48,680 bases of DNA from a virus (IMGVR_UViG_3300040801_002997:1-48680); one strand, 5' to 3'. Positions 5,757-15,442 are shown, counted from the first letter of the stretch. Notes: generated by a model from the sequence alone, not told the origin. Translations and numbers: made by a program.

Positions 5757-8436
5757 TTTCTCAGATAAATTTCTACACAGACACAAAAAGTGGATAGACC
5801 GAACAAGAGAGTATCTTTTGTCATCCGTATGGCATGAACAGAAGATACTTGATTGTATTAGGGAGAGGGAGGAAACTGCCAAAGAACCACTTAAGGAAGG
5901 GTCAAAGGTTACAATAGCAGAAGGCATTACTGAGACTAAAACAGACGGCCTCAAGAATGACTTCAACATGGCTAAAAACATGACCAGCAGACTTGGATAT
6001 TACCTAAAAAATACAGAAGGAGAGAAACATACTGCAAAGAATAAAAAGACAAGAGAGGCAATCCTTGAGCCTATTCAGATATTTTTATCTAACTGTAACT
6101 ACTACATAGAAGAAAATAAGTTAGAAGATCTTGAAAACCAAAAAGTTAGAAATCTTGAAATTGAGTTTCAAGATAAACTTTTTAACTACAAGATAAAAAT
6201 TGAAGACGAGTTAGATAAACTCGGAGTGTTTGATGAGCACGAAAATATAACAGTTAGGTTCTTTAAAGGAGAGCAGGCTTCCTTGGTAATGAGGGAGCCT
6301 TTGGTATTAAAGAATCCAGACATCGCAATCAGAATGGAGTCAATTCCTGTTGACTTCCATGTTGGAAGCTCAAAAGAGCTTTTAATAAACATGAGGAAGC
6401 AAGATGTGCCGCCCTGGAATCCAAAAAAACACTTCTTCGAACAAGAGACTTCCACTATACAGTTTTGGCAGGAGGAGTACTACAAGATGAAGAATGGCAT
6501 TAATATTAATGGCTACTTCTTACATCCATGGTTGTATCATCACCTAAATATATTCATGACCAAAATTCCGATTAGTCAAAATGAGGAGCCGGTTATGAAT
6601 CCACCCCTACGTGACAACGAGTGGTTTTTTGTAGAGAACTTGAAAAAAGCCGAGGATGCCGGGGATAAAGGGCTTATGTTATATGGAACAAGGCGCTTCT
6701 CAAAGTCTACAATAATGGCATCTTACATTGAGTGGAAAGCTAAAACTAAGTTTAACTCAGTAGCCACATTGACAGGAGGTAGTGAAACAGACCTTATACA
6801 GCTACTCGATAAAGTAGACACCTCTTTAATGTATGGACCACCAGCATTAAGACTTATCCTTCAAAAGACTGACGGAGACAGGACTAATGGTATTATGCAC
6901 ATGGGTCTAAAACTCACAGCTTCTGACCTACTTGATTTCTCTCAAATTCAAGTTCAAAATTTAGCTCAAGGACGTAAATCTTCTTCACAGAAAACCGCTG
7001 GAGGTGCACCATCCGCTTTTGTTGTGGATGAGATTGGTAAGTTTGCGTTTCTTGGGCCTTATCTTGCTGCCCTACCTGCCTTCTCCACGCCACACGGATA
7101 TAAGTGTGTTCCAATATTATCTGGTACAGGTGGGGAGGCAGACCTCTCACAGGACGCCATGATAGTTCTAAAGAACCCAGAAGCTTATAACCTACTACCA
7201 ATGGATTGGGACTTACTGGAGAGTAAAATAGATCCAGACTATATAACCTGGAAAAGGAGGATATTCACGACATATATGCCTGGACAGATGGGTTATGAGT
7301 CAGGTTTTAAATATATAGAAAAGCCTTTTAGCGAGTTTCTTGGTCTTGACTCTGGGACGCCACTTGATAAAATTAAGATAAAGCAGGCAGATTTCAAAAA
7401 CAATAATGAGGTTTTGATGAACATACGTGCAAAAGCTGAGGCCGAAAAGGGTACTGCAGGAAAGCGTTTGTTACAACAGAAAAAAGTTCAAAACCCAATG
7501 GACCCAGAAGATTGTTTTATTACCATTGAAGGTAACCCGTTCCCTTCAGCAGAGGCTAAAGTTCATAGACAGTTTATTGAGGAAACTGGAGATGTAGGGA
7601 GGAAAGTTATTCTGGATATGGATGCTCGTGGTAATATTATAGATCACCCAGCAGAGGATAAGCTATTGGCAGACTTCCCATTCGCAGGAGGTTTCCATAA
7701 TGCCCCAGTACAGCTATTTGAACCTATACCAAGAGAGCAGCCACCTTTTGGGTTGTATGTGGCTGGAATGGACGATTACAAACACGATCAATCAGACGGA
7801 GATTCTGTTGGTACTATTTACATTTACAAAAGAAACTGGTTTGATGCTACCTCTATGACCATTGTAGCGTCATACGCATCAAGACCAAACCCAAGGTCAG
7901 AATTTGATCGTCAATGCTATTACCTATTAAAAGCGTTTAATGCAGTACTATTTCATGAAAATGAGGATAATAACTTTAAATCATACCTTGATAAAAAGCA
8001 TGAAACAGAACTTTACCTGGCTAAAGGATTTGACTTTGCGGCAGAGCTAAATCTTAACAATAATGGTAATAGAAAGTATGGATGGCCTGCAACGCCAAAG
8101 AACATTGAATTTGGATACTCACTAATAAAAAAATACCTTGAAGAAGAGTTTGAAGTTCAAATGGAGGACGGTACTACAAGAACCATACTTGGAGTAAAAA
8201 GGATAAAGGATGTAGGCCTGTTGAGTGAAATAGAGAGCTTTACAAAGGGCGGGAACTTCGATAGATTAAGAGGGTTTATGGGAGCCCTTATGTATGCTCA
8301 TTATCTTGATACTACGTACAACTTTCCTAAGCCTCAAAACCAAAGGGATAAAGAGGCAATTCAGAAAGAGAAGAATAGTTTGAGAACCAGGATCAGCCCG
8401 TACAGAAAGACTACAGGGTCGGCCTTCAGGAAATAA
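5749..8436 (+). CDS. terL: Terminase large subunit
   Basis: An 895-residue packaging motor: an ATPase that pumps DNA into the prohead plus a nuclease that cuts the concatemer. Walker A is GTRRFSKST (313-321), Walker B is AFVVDE (423-428) and the coupling motif SGTGG is at 459-463. An RNase H-like nuclease domain begins near AGMDDYKHDQ (672-681), with its Asp as the likely metal ligand. An unusually long N-terminal region of about 290 residues precedes the ATPase. The start is GTG, overlapping the previous gene by 8 nt. The 79-nt gap after it holds the portal promoter. Confidence 0.93.
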   Translation: MSDFSDKFLHRHKKWIDRTREYLLSSVWHEQKILDCIREREETAKEPLKEGSKVTIAEGITETKTDGLKNDFNMAKNMTSRLGYYLKNTEGEKHTAKNKKTREAILEPIQIFLSNCNYYIEENKLEDLENQKVRNLEIEFQDKLFNYKIKIEDELDKLGVFDEHENITVRFFKGEQASLVMREPLVLKNPDIAIRMESIPVDFHVGSSKELLINMRKQDVPPWNPKKHFFEQETSTIQFWQEEYYKMKNGININGYFLHPWLYHHLNIFMTKIPISQNEEPVMNPPLRDNEWFFVENLKKAEDAGDKGLMLYGTRRFSKSTIMASYIEWKAKTKFNSVATLTGGSETDLIQLLDKVDTSLMYGPPALRLILQKTDGDRTNGIMHMGLKLTASDLLDFSQIQVQNLAQGRKSSSQKTAGGAPSAFVVDEIGKFAFLGPYLAALPAFSTPHGYKCVPILSGTGGEADLSQDAMIVLKNPEAYNLLPMDWDLLESKIDPDYITWKRRIFTTYMPGQMGYESGFKYIEKPFSEFLGLDSGTPLDKIKIKQADFKNNNEVLMNIRAKAEAEKGTAGKRLLQQKKVQNPMDPEDCFITIEGNPFPSAEAKVHRQFIEETGDVGRKVILDMDARGNIIDHPAEDKLLADFPFAGGFHNAPVQLFEPIPREQPPFGLYVAGMDDYKHDQSDGDSVGTIYIYKRNWFDATSMTIVASYASRPNPRSEFDRQCYYLLKAFNAVLFHENEDNNFKSYLDKKHETELYLAKGFDFAAELNLNNNGNRKYGWPATPKNIEFGYSLIKKYLEEEFEVQMEDGTTRTILGVKRIKDVGLLSEIESFTKGGNFDRLRGFMGALMYAHYLDTTYNFPKPQNQRDKEAIQKEKNSLRTRISPYRKTTGSAFRK

Positions 8437-8464
8437 CAAAAATCTTTACTGACATTTTATGGTT

Positions 8465-8495
8465 TTGGTAGTTAAGAATTATTTAACTACTTTTG
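8465..8495 (+). promoter_or_regulatory. Portal promoter with palindrome in the spacer
   Basis: TTG (8465-8467), exactly 20 nt, then TACTTTTG (8488-8495). A perfect 8-bp inverted repeat, GTAGTTAA/TTAACTAC (8468-8475 and 8483-8490, 7-nt loop), fills the spacer and enters the -7 element. It could act as an operator, or as a terminator for terL read-through because T-rich sequence follows. An AGAGGA Shine-Dalgarno-like sequence precedes the portal ATG. Confidence 0.75.
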
Positions 8496-8515
8496 TAATA
8501 TTTTAGAGGAAATCT

Positions 8516-11296
8516 ATGTCCACGTTTTTAAATAGTCAGTATCATTACTATAACGGGCTTGGTGCTAACCAAATAGCCAACTCTCTACCTGTACAAACTC
8601 TACCAGATAGCAGTAAAGGCCCAAAGTGGCAAAAAAATGTTATGGATAGGTTGGAGATGATTGCCCTTACCCAAGTTAGTAATAACCTTGAGTTCAGGGA
8701 TTATTACAAGATGGTTGAGGGTCGCCTTGTATATTCTGATTTTGAAGCACCACCCGAGATAACAAAAGACATCGCCACCTTAAGACAGGAGATGGATCTA
8801 CCCACTTATCTTAGACACTATGACATCATTGGAGTAGTAGCCAACCTACTTACCGGTGAGTTAGACAATAATAAAGATAAGCTGAGGGTAGATTCTATAG
8901 ATGAGTATTCTCAAAATGAATACATTAGGGAGAGGAGCAGCAGGATTAACGAGTACATGAAACAAAAGTTTGACATGGAAGTCCGCAGAGGGTTAGCCAT
9001 GAAGGGTATTAACCCCGATGCAAACATACAGTTTCAAAGTGAAGAAGAGCAGCAGCAATATATGCAAATGCTGCAGGCAGAAGCTGCTAAAATTGTAAAC
9101 CCTGAGCATATAGAAAAAGAACTCAGTAAAAGCTTTAAAGTAAAAGCAGCTGAGTGGGGGGAGGCAACATTGGAGGCCGACACTGAGCGGTTTGGATTAG
9201 ACTATCTGGAAGAACAGGAGTTCATGGATTACTTCCTTACTGGAAGGTACTTTAGGCACTACCAAATTGGGTATGACTTCTACAAGCCAGAAAGGTGGAG
9301 GGTAGAGCAGGTATTTTTTTCACAAGATCTCGACATAGAGTATCCACAGGATGGAGAATATGTAGGAAGGCTCACATGGATGAGCGCCTCCGAAATTATA
9401 AGCAGGTGGGGGGAGAAGTTATCACTAAAAATCCAAGAACAGCTTGGGAAAGTTTACGACAATACAAAAGGTCAAGACGGTGGGCAAAAGTCAGACTTCA
9501 CTACAAAACTACAAAGACCAGTAGGATCTGATACTGTTCCTCACCAGGATTACTACGATCAACAACTTACACTACAGCTCCAAGAGGCGTTTGGCGTACC
9601 TGCGGGTATGTCAACATATATCGATGAGAGCGGCCAGGTAAAGACAGCTCCAGATTGGTTATCTGGTTATACTACAAATGAAGCCTTCTTTGGCTCAAGA
9701 TATGCTCAAAATCTTAGGAATGACATAGAAGTAAGAAGGGATTTATTTAGAGTAACAGAGGCCTACTTTAGAAGCTACAAAAGGGTAGGGTACTTAAGGT
9801 ATCAATCGCCAACAGGAATTATAGCAGAAGAGTTGGTTACCGACGACCTTTTAAAGGACTTCATAAAGGAGAACAATATTAAGCAGATGAAATCCATTTC
9901 CCTTGAAGATTTCGAAAAGGGGGATGAGGTTAACGTAATTGCTTACTTCTACGTTCCAGAGATATGGAGCGGTAAGAAGATTTCAGCAGCAGGAGGACTT
10001 GGGTCTCAGGAAATCATATTTGATGTAAAACCACTTGAGTTTCAGATAAAGGGAGAGAGCAATATTTTTGATGTAAAGCTACCAGTATCTGGAATTATCA
10101 CCAGCTCTTATGCACGAAGGCTGCGTCCGTACCAAATGGGGTACAATATCTGCATGAACCAGATATTCAACCTACTTGAGAAGGAGATAGGAATGTTCTT
10201 CCTTATGGATATTAACTTCCTACCTTCTGAGTTTAAAGACATGGGGGATAGCGCAGAGCTGCTTGCACAGCTGAGAGAGATGGCGAGAGACCTTGGGTTT
10301 TTACCTGTTGACACCTCAAGACAGAACATGGCTGGTACAAATCCACAAGCCGGGTACTTCCAAAAGCAAGACATCTCCTATGATGTTCAGATTAATAGGA
10401 GGGCTGTTATGGCAGAAATGTATAAGAGGCTGGCTCTTGAGCAAATTGGAATCACAGAGCAACGTAAAGGAACTCCAGACCAATATGCTACTGCTGAAGG
10501 TATAAGGGTAGGACAGGAGGCTTCCTATGCGCAAACGAGAACTATCTATAGTAAGTTCAACGAGGCAAGAAAGAAAACAGCCATACTACACTTAAATGTT
10601 GCCCAATTCTGCCAGGGTGAAAATAAAGACATAACAGTATTCAGCAGGAGAAGTGATGGAGATATTGCTTTTCTTGAGTTTTCAGATGAACTATTCCCAC
10701 TAAGACAGCTTGGGATTACAGCGGTATCAGACTCGAAGGCAAGGAAAAGCCTTGAAAATCTTCGTCAGTTTATGATGCAGAATAATACTGCAGGAAGTGA
10801 CATACTTGACTTTGCACAAATTATGACTGCAGACTCCATGGTTGAGATGATAGACATTGGTAGAAGAAGCAGGTTGAAACAACAACAAGATAAGCAAGAA
10901 GAACGTCAACACGAAGAGAAACTTCTACAAATGGAGCTTGATGCCAAGAAAGAAGAAAAGGCTAACGATCAAGCAATTCTTGAGCAGTCTAAAGAGCGTG
11001 ATCGTGAGATGCGAGTTCAGGTTGCAGAGATACAAGCTCTTGGTCGTGCCAGCGATAAGCAGTCAGACCAGGCTGGTATTGCAGCTATTAAAGAGGCCGC
11101 AGACCAGGCATTCCAAGAGAGGAAGCACGATGATGAGATGGGCCTAAAGGAGGTGGAGCAAGAGATGAAGCAACAACAAATGCAGCAGACAAATAAGCTC
11201 CAAGAAGCAGAGCTTAGACTTAAACTTGAAGAGTTAAGAGAGAAGAGAGCTCAGAGAAGATCTGAAGATATGAGAGCAGTTATTAATAAAAACTAA
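8516..11296 (+). CDS. Portal protein
   Basis: A 926-residue portal, which would form the dodecameric ring at the head vertex through which DNA passes. It is identified by size, position directly after the terminase, and architecture. The N-terminal part contains DIIGVVANLLTGELDNN, the central part is a mixed alpha/beta region, and the C-terminal region of about 130 residues (from about 795) is rich in Gln, Glu and Lys and forms a long coiled coil, like a barrel helix. The portal call rests on pattern and synteny, not on an invariant motif. It has its own promoter and one of the few clear Shine-Dalgarno sequences in the window. Confidence 0.85.
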   Translation: MSTFLNSQYHYYNGLGANQIANSLPVQTLPDSSKGPKWQKNVMDRLEMIALTQVSNNLEFRDYYKMVEGRLVYSDFEAPPEITKDIATLRQEMDLPTYLRHYDIIGVVANLLTGELDNNKDKLRVDSIDEYSQNEYIRERSSRINEYMKQKFDMEVRRGLAMKGINPDANIQFQSEEEQQQYMQMLQAEAAKIVNPEHIEKELSKSFKVKAAEWGEATLEADTERFGLDYLEEQEFMDYFLTGRYFRHYQIGYDFYKPERWRVEQVFFSQDLDIEYPQDGEYVGRLTWMSASEIISRWGEKLSLKIQEQLGKVYDNTKGQDGGQKSDFTTKLQRPVGSDTVPHQDYYDQQLTLQLQEAFGVPAGMSTYIDESGQVKTAPDWLSGYTTNEAFFGSRYAQNLRNDIEVRRDLFRVTEAYFRSYKRVGYLRYQSPTGIIAEELVTDDLLKDFIKENNIKQMKSISLEDFEKGDEVNVIAYFYVPEIWSGKKISAAGGLGSQEIIFDVKPLEFQIKGESNIFDVKLPVSGIITSSYARRLRPYQMGYNICMNQIFNLLEKEIGMFFLMDINFLPSEFKDMGDSAELLAQLREMARDLGFLPVDTSRQNMAGTNPQAGYFQKQDISYDVQINRRAVMAEMYKRLALEQIGITEQRKGTPDQYATAEGIRVGQEASYAQTRTIYSKFNEARKKTAILHLNVAQFCQGENKDITVFSRRSDGDIAFLEFSDELFPLRQLGITAVSDSKARKSLENLRQFMMQNNTAGSDILDFAQIMTADSMVEMIDIGRRSRLKQQQDKQEERQHEEKLLQMELDAKKEEKANDQAILEQSKERDREMRVQVAEIQALGRASDKQSDQAGIAAIKEAADQAFQERKHDDEMGLKEVEQEMKQQQMQQTNKLQEAELRLKLEELREKRAQRRSEDMRAVINKN

Positions 11297-11327
11297 AAGT
11301 ATTTACTAATATTTTATGTGAGTATTA

Positions 11328-11360
11328 TCTAAAATTTTATGTTATTTCTAAAATTTTAGA
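11328..11360. repeat. Tandem operator-like sites before the scaffold promoter
   Basis: TCTAAAATTTTA occurs twice (11328-11339 and 11347-11358) with a 19-nt period. The second copy extends to the perfect 14-nt palindrome TCTAAAATTTTAGA (11347-11360). The pair ends 4 bp before the -33 TTG of the promoter at 11365. Spacing near two helical turns suits cooperative binding of a dimeric regulator, which is inferred. Confidence 0.45.
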
Positions 11361-11364
11361 TATT

Positions 11365-11394
11365 TTGAAAAACCAAACATTCTACTTAAATTTG
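11365..11394 (+). promoter_or_regulatory. Promoter of the scaffold-capsid genes
   Basis: TTG (11365-11367), 19 nt, then TAAATTTG (11387-11394). The ATG follows 10 nt later, so the leader is a few bases at most. It probably also transcribes the capsid gene, which has no visible promoter of its own. Confidence 0.78.
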
Positions 11395-11404
11395 CAACAA
11401 CATT

Positions 11405-12601
11405 ATGGAAACCAACACAAGTACAGAGCCGAACCTGACTGACCTTATAAGCGAGTTCGATTTTTTGATTGATGAAAACACAGGAGTAGCGTCACCTGCT
11501 CCTGCACCAGAAAAAAAAGAAGCTCCTTCCGGAGCTGCTGACGGACCTGATGACGGAGGTAACCCCGAGTCTAAAAACAAAGGAGGTGTTCCAGCAACAG
11601 GGGAACCTGCTGCCGGGTCTAACGGTACAGATGATGACGAGGATGACGGAGGTGAGGCTAAACCAGCCCCAGCTACAAAAGCCCCAACTGGGAAATCAAA
11701 CTCCTTCTATGCAGGTCTTGCTAAAAAGTACCTGGAGAAAGGAAGATGGTCTAAAGACCTGGCTATAGAGGATGCGGACGGAAACCAAATTCCCATTGAA
11801 GAGGTAGAAGACCTTAATGAAGAGACGTTCTTTCAAATAGAGGAAGCAGTACAAGCAGAGCAAACTGAGAAACTCGAAAAGGAGTATATCCCAGTAGCTA
11901 ACCTTGATGAGCGCAAGAAAAAAGTAATTGAAATAGTTCGTATGGGTGGTGACCTTGCAGAGATCTTCAAGACACCAGAACAGCTCAACAACTACACAAA
12001 CGCTTTTGCAGGATTGGATCTTGACAATGAGAAAGTACAAGAGACTGTATATAGAAATGCACTCATTCAATATCAGGGATTAGACGCTGAGTCAGCTCAA
12101 GTTCTTGTAGATAAAGCTAAAGCTGACTTTACTCTTGACCAAAAGGCAAAAGATTTTGTTGATAGATACAACAAAAAATTTGACGAGTTTGTAGAGAGCA
12201 AAACAGCCGAAATTAAACAAAGACAAGAGGATGAGAAAAAACAACTTGCTGAGTTTAAAAAAGAGCTATCAAATCAATACAAGCAGTATGGTCTAAGTGA
12301 CACTTTGGTTAAGAGCTTAACCAGCGCAGCGGTCACTAAAAAGGATGATGGTTTTGAAATCGACTCAGTGTATGAGGAGAAGATGCAGGACCCGAAAGAG
12401 GCAGCAGAGCTTGTATTATTCCTTAAAGATAAAAAAGCTTACCTTGAAATGATGATGAAGGACACTAAAGTTGGAGAACAAATTAAAACCAGAAAGGTTG
12501 TAAAAATGATTCCAAGCAAAAAGACTTCAAATTCAAATCAAGGACCAGAAGGTACAGAAGGAGAGGATGAGTTTTCATTCGAAGTGGAAGTACCAAAATA
12601 A
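11405..12601 (+). CDS. Probable scaffolding or head-assembly protein
   Basis: A 398-residue protein. Residues 1 to about 95 are acidic and rich in Pro, Ala, Gly and Asp, and look disordered. The rest is helical and charged, with a coiled coil around residues 265-305. A position between portal and major capsid genes, acidity and a helical C-terminal part are the usual features of scaffolding proteins, which line the prohead and are later lost. No protease is visible nearby. The product is assigned by context only. The 3' end is followed after 13 nt by the leader motif of the capsid gene. Confidence 0.7.
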   Translation: METNTSTEPNLTDLISEFDFLIDENTGVASPAPAPEKKEAPSGAADGPDDGGNPESKNKGGVPATGEPAAGSNGTDDDEDDGGEAKPAPATKAPTGKSNSFYAGLAKKYLEKGRWSKDLAIEDADGNQIPIEEVEDLNEETFFQIEEAVQAEQTEKLEKEYIPVANLDERKKKVIEIVRMGGDLAEIFKTPEQLNNYTNAFAGLDLDNEKVQETVYRNALIQYQGLDAESAQVLVDKAKADFTLDQKAKDFVDRYNKKFDEFVESKTAEIKQRQEDEKKQLAEFKKELSNQYKQYGLSDTLVKSLTSAAVTKKDDGFEIDSVYEEKMQDPKEAAELVLFLKDKKAYLEMMMKDTKVGEQIKTRKVVKMIPSKKTSNSNQGPEGTEGEDEFSFEVEVPK

Positions 12602-12614
12602 TAATGAATAAGTA

Positions 12615-12627
12615 AACACAATCAATA
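12615..12627 (+). promoter_or_regulatory. Shared leader motif upstream of the capsid gene
   Basis: AACACAATCAATA is identical to 16106-16118 upstream of the 693-residue structural gene. Both are followed by a similar TTTA(C)AACTAAAT stretch before the ATG. No TAnnTTTG promoter lies here, so this may be a translation or mRNA-stability element, an RNA-processing site or an unusual promoter. Confidence 0.5.
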
Positions 12628-12648
12628 ATTAATTTAAACTAAATACTA

Positions 12649-14334
12649 ATGTCGGTAATTCAAAAAGGACAACCTACCCTCTTTAATGGAGATCAGGTGA
12701 TCAAGTTTACCTCAGCCAAAAAGGTTAAGAGTATCCAAGGTTACCAAGATCTTCCGTCTATGGAGGCGTGGTACAAAGAAGACCCAATGAACAGACACTT
12801 GGGTCTGCAGCGTTTCTTTGCAAATCAAGCCGGTACACCCTCTGGGATTTTCCCAGAGCTTTTGAGCAGCAAAGCTGTTCTTGAGGTTAACGGGGTTGGT
12901 GGAACTTTCACCTATGATGTACCTATGGTGGAGGATGATTATGTAATGACAACAAGAGACTATTCTCACCAGATTAAGCCTGGTATCGATGGGTCTACGT
13001 TCAAAATTGCACTTAACAGAGAGTTCACTACTGGTGACATTCTGACTAACGATGCTGAGTTTGGACAGCAACTCATGGTTACGGCTGAGCCTGTAGAGAA
13101 CCAAGGGGATAGCTATATCCACACCGTTACTATGGTGTCTCAAGACAAAACTGAATATTTCTTCGCCTCTAACCTGGCAAAGGGAATCCAGTACTTCAAA
13201 CTCAATCACGCTATTCTTGGAGAGTATGGTACAAACTACTCTCACGTAGAAATGCCCAACACTATAGGTCAAATGACCTGCGAGTTCACCCTTGGTGACT
13301 TGAGAGGGGTTGAGGCCTATGTTACAGGTATGGCTGACATGAAGAGCTTCAGCGGAGCCGCTGCTTCTTCTAAAGAGTACATGAGCAAACTGGAAGCTGA
13401 AGCCCAAGCTATGGGAGAGTTGGCAGTTATTATGGACGTTTCTAACGGACGTACCCTGCCTTCAACCGCTCGTATTGGTGCTACTATGCAGTTCCTGGTA
13501 TTCCGTGAGCTTGAAAGATTGACTGCACAGTCTCTTCTTTTCCAACGTGCCGGAACATACCGCTCTGCCAATGGTGTTGTAAGACTGAATGAAGGTCTGT
13601 GGCACCAACTGCGTAGAGGTAAGATCATCAAATACGCTCGTCCAGGTGGAATCACCAAGGTACAAATTAAGGAAGCCGCTGAATATGTATTCCGTGGTAA
13701 TCCTTACAAGCGTTACGAAGATCGTAGATTGAAGTTCAAGTGTGGTCTGGAAGCCCTCCACAACGTATTGGAGATCTTCTCAGAAGAGGTGAACGCACAG
13801 CTGAATCGCCTTCCTCAATTCATGGGAGCTGACAGAAGCATCCCGAACCCTATTTCAGGACCAACCCTGAAAGAGCTTAGAATGGACTTCGTAAGGTTCA
13901 CTGAAGTTTACCTGCCACAGATCGGATATGTGAAGCTTGAGCACGATCCTAACCTGGACTACACTATGATGCAAGATAGGCTGTCTTCCGGATACAACGG
14001 AAACGGTCGTGCACATACCACCTACTCAATGGTTATTTGGGATGCTGAAGACCAGCAATACTCTAATAACCGTGAGATGCCGAGAGGTGCAAACCTGGTA
14101 GAAGGTGGTGATGCAGGGGCTAACGTATACCTTGTAAAACCAGAAGGTGAAATGACCTACTGGGGTACAACCTACGGACGCTACAGCATCAACAAAGCTG
14201 CTGACATTGTTTCCAGCTACAAGCACATTGGACAAGAGTTCTGGGCTTGGAACAGCTGTGCAATCTGGGTGAAAGATGTTACTCGTTTCGTAATGATCGA
14301 GCTGACTGAAAGCGCCAGAAAAGGGTTCAGATAA
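12649..14334 (+). CDS. Major capsid protein
   Basis: A 561-residue protein assigned as the main shell subunit. It follows the portal and scaffold-like genes and is closed by a strong hairpin. Its codon choice is distinctive: CGT, CTG, AAG and AAC are frequent, whereas flanking genes prefer AGA/AGG, TTA and AAA, as expected for the most abundant protein. An N-terminal segment followed by an alternation of helices and strands is compatible with an HK97-fold subunit, but the fold is not proven by a motif. The leader lacks a Shine-Dalgarno sequence and carries the shared 13-nt motif. Confidence 0.8.
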   Translation: MSVIQKGQPTLFNGDQVIKFTSAKKVKSIQGYQDLPSMEAWYKEDPMNRHLGLQRFFANQAGTPSGIFPELLSSKAVLEVNGVGGTFTYDVPMVEDDYVMTTRDYSHQIKPGIDGSTFKIALNREFTTGDILTNDAEFGQQLMVTAEPVENQGDSYIHTVTMVSQDKTEYFFASNLAKGIQYFKLNHAILGEYGTNYSHVEMPNTIGQMTCEFTLGDLRGVEAYVTGMADMKSFSGAAASSKEYMSKLEAEAQAMGELAVIMDVSNGRTLPSTARIGATMQFLVFRELERLTAQSLLFQRAGTYRSANGVVRLNEGLWHQLRRGKIIKYARPGGITKVQIKEAAEYVFRGNPYKRYEDRRLKFKCGLEALHNVLEIFSEEVNAQLNRLPQFMGADRSIPNPISGPTLKELRMDFVRFTEVYLPQIGYVKLEHDPNLDYTMMQDRLSSGYNGNGRAHTTYSMVIWDAEDQQYSNNREMPRGANLVEGGDAGANVYLVKPEGEMTYWGTTYGRYSINKAADIVSSYKHIGQEFWAWNSCAIWVKDVTRFVMIELTESARKGFR

Positions 14335-14355
14335 GAACCAGTAGTTAAATAGGAA

Positions 14356-14385
14356 TTAATCCCCCCTGAAATATGGGGGGATTAA
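14356..14385 (+). terminator. Strong hairpin after the capsid gene
   Basis: TTAATCCCCCC and GGGGGGATTAA form a perfect 11-bp stem with an 8-nt loop, 21 nt after the stop. The following ATATCC is not a T-run, so it may stabilise the mRNA 3' end as much as terminate. Confidence 0.75.
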
Positions 14386-14393
14386 ATATCCTT

Positions 14394-14422
14394 AAATACA
14401 TTATACAGGGTTTTATGTATTT
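14394..14422. repeat. Inverted repeat overlapping the next promoter
   Basis: AAATACAT (14394-14401) and ATGTATTT (14415-14422) are perfect inverted copies 13 nt apart. The right arm ends inside the -33 TTG of the promoter at 14421. It is a possible operator. Confidence 0.4.
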
Positions 14423-14451
14423 GGTTATTTCATAGTAAATTACTATTTTTG
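14421..14451 (+). promoter_or_regulatory. Promoter of the 322-residue gene
   Basis: TTG (14421-14423), exactly 20 nt, then TATTTTTG (14444-14451), 22 nt before the ATG. Confidence 0.78.
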
Positions 14452-14473
14452 CAAACGAAAAACCAATTCAACC

Positions 14474-15442
14474 ATGAAATCTACAGATTTTGAGATTACA
14501 GTTCCTGGGACTGAATTTGTAATCAAATCCAACACTATTTACACAGTAATCCCCAAGCCGGACCCCAGTGCTCCGGATGGGTTTAAAGAACACGGAACCA
14601 CTAAGGTAATCCACCCACTTGTAGGAGATGTTATAACAGCTCCATTTGATATTGCAATGGGAGTTTGGGATACCGGGTTTTACGAACACTCCCCATGTTT
14701 GAGGGGAATGAGTAGTGAGGAAGTTAGGAAACACCTTGCCAACGTAAGAAAACATCTGGTAGAACCAGTAGAAAGGCTTAAAGGAGAGGGAACACTTAAC
14801 CACCACTCGTCAAACAACTTCTTTGATGAGTTTGTCGTCAGCTTATCAAATAAGATGATGTTTAACACAGCAGAGCCACTTCAACTTCTGATGTTGTACA
14901 TTGCAGTTTTAGGAAACCAGTTAGCACCTAAAGAACAAGTTGGAAACCCAGCTTTTAAACACGCAGCTTTCCAAGTTGTGAACAGAGATAAGGAAATCTC
15001 CAACAAAGAGCAGTCTAACATTGACAACAGCAAGGCGACAGGAGAGTTCTACATGCTGCTGCAAAACGATAAAAACAAGCTTCTTAAGATTTTCAGATAC
15101 ATGGGAATCTCAAGAACAACAATTCAGGATGAAGACACCTTTATTACTGTCTTTAACAAATTTATGAACGACAAGACTGATGGCTACCGAAACGGTAAAA
15201 TTTTCCTTGAGCACGTTAATAAATTTAAGACAGAGCAAGGAGAAAACGAGCTTAATGTTTTTGACATTTTGTCTACTCTTGTTGATAAAGGAGTTGTAAA
15301 AATTGTAAGACAAGAGTACTACTTTAACGGTACAAATCTTGGAAACACTCTGAAAAACGCAGCCTACAAAGTTGTGAATGACGAAAAGCTTCATGTTGAA
15401 GTTATCGAGGCTGCTGGAGCCGCAGAGGAAATTAAAAGCTAA
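14474..15442 (+). CDS. Unknown protein (322 residues)
   Basis: The N-terminal third is beta-rich (MKSTDFEITVPGTEFVI at the start) and the rest mainly helical. No signal peptide, membrane segment or catalytic motif is visible. It has its own promoter and is coupled to the following connector-like gene by a TAATG overlap. The position right after the capsid gene suggests a head or neck component or an assembly factor, which is inferred from synteny alone. Low codon optimisation argues against a very abundant virion protein. Confidence 0.75.
   Translation: MKSTDFEITVPGTEFVIKSNTIYTVIPKPDPSAPDGFKEHGTTKVIHPLVGDVITAPFDIAMGVWDTGFYEHSPCLRGMSSEEVRKHLANVRKHLVEPVERLKGEGTLNHHSSNNFFDEFVVSLSNKMMFNTAEPLQLLMLYIAVLGNQLAPKEQVGNPAFKHAAFQVVNRDKEISNKEQSNIDNSKATGEFYMLLQNDKNKLLKIFRYMGISRTTIQDEDTFITVFNKFMNDKTDGYRNGKIFLEHVNKFKTEQGENELNVFDILSTLVDKGVVKIVRQEYYFNGTNLGNTLKNAAYKVVNDEKLHVEVIEAAGAAEEIKS

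Noticed and set aside
12712-13407. Long antisense frames over the capsid and other structural genes (also 17639-18148 and 36354-36857)
   Set aside because: They mirror codon bias of the real genes, have no promoter or start context, and their products are low-complexity or cysteine-rich noise.
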